A DNA stretch of 64,000 nucleotides from an uncultured Psychroserpens sp. GTDB taxonomy: Bacteria; Bacteroidota; Bacteroidia; Flavobacteriales; Flavobacteriaceae. The position numbers were made by a program, and so were the translations under genes. Location: the NCBI RefSeq assembly GCF_947501425.1, contig NZ_CANMVN010000005.1, positions 124,001-188,000 on the forward strand. Reading direction: 5' to 3'. The notes beneath the pieces were generated by a model. It had not been told where the DNA came from and ran no database searches. It worked only from the letters and a program-made list of their open reading frames with translations. Below are positions 62,805 to 64,000 of the stretch, piece after piece; position 1 is the first letter of the stretch, and each line of letters opens with the position of its first letter.

Positions 62805-63455
62805 TTAAATTTTTCCGAGCTTGTGTAATATTAATAACAAGACTATTGGTATGGCTAGCAAACCAATCATAAGCAAATCGGTTTCAAAAAGTGATGGTCG
62901 CAAAATCAAAGTAATCAAATAACCTCCAATAGCACCTCCAAAATGTGCATCATGACCTATATTACCTACTCTGTTTTTCATTCCGTAGATAGAATATAAA
63001 AGGTATACAATTCCGAAGATATAGGCTTTTATTGGTATGGGTAGAAATATAAACATAATATCCATTTTTGGATCTAACAATATGGCTGCATATAAGATAC
63101 CTGTTACAGCACCACTAGCGCCAACAGCACTGTAATGGTATTCGTCTTTGTGAAAATACAATGATAACAGACTTCCAAGTATTAAACTTCCAACATAGAT
63201 GACCAGAAAATTTATTTCACCAACAAAAGAAATCACACGATCTGCAAAAAACAACAATGTTAGCATGTTGAACAGCAAATGAGTGGTATCTGCATGGAGA
63301 AAACCTGAGCTAAACATTCTAAACTGCTCGCCTCTTCTTATACTACCAACATTAAATTTATAGCGTTCAAAAAAGCTGTAATCTCCAAACCCTTTATAAG
63401 AGATCAATGCATTTGCAGCAATTATGACAATAGTAAAAAAACTTAAATTACCCAT
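62805..63455 (-). CDS. Rhomboid family intramembrane serine protease
   Basis: A 216-residue protein with six or so membrane helices. The active serine is S114 in VGASGAVTG and the catalytic His is H171 in HDAHFGGAIGG. The N-terminal helix region HADTTHLLFNM is the usual GxxHxxxxHLxxN motif. It has a divergent promoter TAGATTTG (63502-63495) overlapping that of the next gene. Confidence 0.93.
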   Translation of the reverse strand: MGNLSFFTIVIIAANALISYKGFGDYSFFERYKFNVGSIRRGEQFRMFSSGFLHADTTHLLFNMLTLLFFADRVISFVGEINFLVIYVGSLILGSLLSLYFHKDEYHYSAVGASGAVTGILYAAILLDPKMDIMFIFLPIPIKAYIFGIVYLLYSIYGMKNRVGNIGHDAHFGGAIGGYLITLILRPSLFETDLLMIGLLAIPIVLLLILHKLGKI

Positions 63456-63480
63456 AGACCGTTAACGTTTATATTATAAT

Positions 63481-63502
63481 TATATTTGCCACTGCAAATC
63501 TA
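63481..63502. promoter_or_regulatory. Divergent -7 elements for the rhomboid and acyltransferase genes
   Basis: TATATTTG (63481-63488, plus strand) serves the downstream acyltransferase and TAGATTTG (63502-63495, minus strand) the rhomboid. Both are perfect TAnnTTTG and lie face to face, so the two promoters probably compete. Confidence 0.6.
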
Positions 63503-63510
63503 AGACATTA

Positions 63511-64000
63511 ATGCAATTTATAATTTACATTTTAGTTTATCCTTTTTTATGGTTGGTTTCTATACTTCCATTTAGATTGTTATATGCATTTTCAGACTTC
63601 ATTTATATACTGGTCTATCGCATCTTCGGATATCGTAAAAAAACAGTCCAGGCTAATTTGAGATTGGTGTTTCCAGAAAAGGACGATAAAGAAATAAATC
63701 GCATCACTAAGACATTTTATCACCATTTGTGTGATATGATGGTTGAAGCCATCAAATCCTTATCTATTTCTGAAGAAGAAATGAAAGAACGCTTCAAATT
63801 TACCAACATAGAACTTATACAAGATATTGAAAATAAAGGCCGAAGTATTGTACTCATGTGTGCTCATTATGGTAGTTGGGAATGGATCTTTATTCTACAA
63901 ACCTATGTGAAATCTCAAGGTAATGCCATATATAAGCGTATCGAGAATAAATATTTTGATCGATTAGTAAAACGTATTAGAGCTAAGTACAACAGCCATT
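63511..64000 (+). CDS. Lysophospholipid/lipid A acyltransferase (LpxL/HtrB-like), 3' end beyond the window
   Basis: The first 163 codons are visible. It begins with a membrane segment (MQFIIYILVYPFLWLVSILPF), then YRKKTVQANLRLVFPEK and the catalytic motif AHYGSWEW, in the place of the HxxxxD/E motif of the family. It probably adds a late acyl chain to lipid A or a related lipid. The stop lies beyond the window. Confidence 0.9.
   Translation, partial: MQFIIYILVYPFLWLVSILPFRLLYAFSDFIYILVYRIFGYRKKTVQANLRLVFPEKDDKEINRITKTFYHHLCDMMVEAIKSLSISEEEMKERFKFTNIELIQDIENKGRSIVLMCAHYGSWEWIFILQTYVKSQGNAIYKRIENKYFDRLVKRIRAKYNSH

Overview
The window is AT-rich chromosomal DNA from a Bacteroidota bacterium, most likely a marine Flavobacteriaceae. 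The evidence is type IX secretion (T9SS) sorting domains, SusR-like sensor/HTH regulators, many lipoproteins, A-rich leaders without Shine-Dalgarno sequences, and promoters with the Bacteroidota -7 element TAnnTTTG. Most genes lie on the minus strand. No rRNA, tRNA, CRISPR array or insertion sequence was seen.

Layout. 1-5769: an RND efflux operon (TolC, adaptor, AcrB-type pump) and the start of a small downstream gene. 6037-9527: a 1-Cys peroxiredoxin and, divergently, a small Cys-containing secreted protein with an OprC/NosA-type copper TonB receptor. 9586-13577: unknown membrane proteins and a T9SS-exported PQQ-type sugar dehydrogenase. 13690-20748: a sulfide/persulfide module of SQR, DUF2892, TPMT-type methyltransferase, thioredoxin, di-haem cytochrome, rhodanese, CstB-like persulfide dioxygenase-rhodanese, TauE exporter and a Cys-bearing Crp/Fnr regulator. 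20793-42098: a beta-1,3-glucan (laminarin-type) locus of LacI regulator, T9SS surface protein, two GH17, GPH symporter, GH30, GH149-like phosphorylase, PKD lipoprotein, GH16, glycan-binding lipoprotein, a 1060-residue glycosidase/outer-membrane-barrel fusion and a SusR-like sensor. No SusC/SusD pair is present. 42224-53518: esterase, EndA nuclease with a lamin-tail partner, AraC-TPR regulator, ankyrin lipoprotein, acyltransferase, NAD(P)-binding protein and two serine hydrolases. 53557-59914: an AraC-linked accessory cluster with a hydrolase relic and a flavin reductase interrupted by a stop codon. 60053-64000: housekeeping genes (MnmE, TlpA-like, rhomboid, lipid A-type acyltransferase).

Main discovery. 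Six promoters (tolC operon, peroxiredoxin, SQR, rhodanese operon, persulfide dioxygenase, TauE) carry a 14-bp palindrome GTAAC-N4-GTTAC (one mismatch at the peroxiredoxin). In all six it lies exactly 22 nt upstream of a TAnnTTTR-like -7 element. This puts the palindrome centre near -41.5, the classic class II Crp activator position. The copper-receptor operon has the same geometry with a GTGAC-N4-GTCAC variant. The resident Crp/Fnr protein (20116-20748) is the obvious candidate activator, so the window appears to hold a complete regulon joining sulfide oxidation, persulfide disposal, sulfite export, peroxide defence, drug/metal-type efflux and perhaps copper uptake.

Second discovery. The promoters of the glucan operon and of its T9SS surface protein share a 22-bp element (20 of 22 bases identical) exactly 28 nt upstream of an identical TAAATTTA -7 box. 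It is a candidate operator for the SusR-like sensor at 39306-42098.
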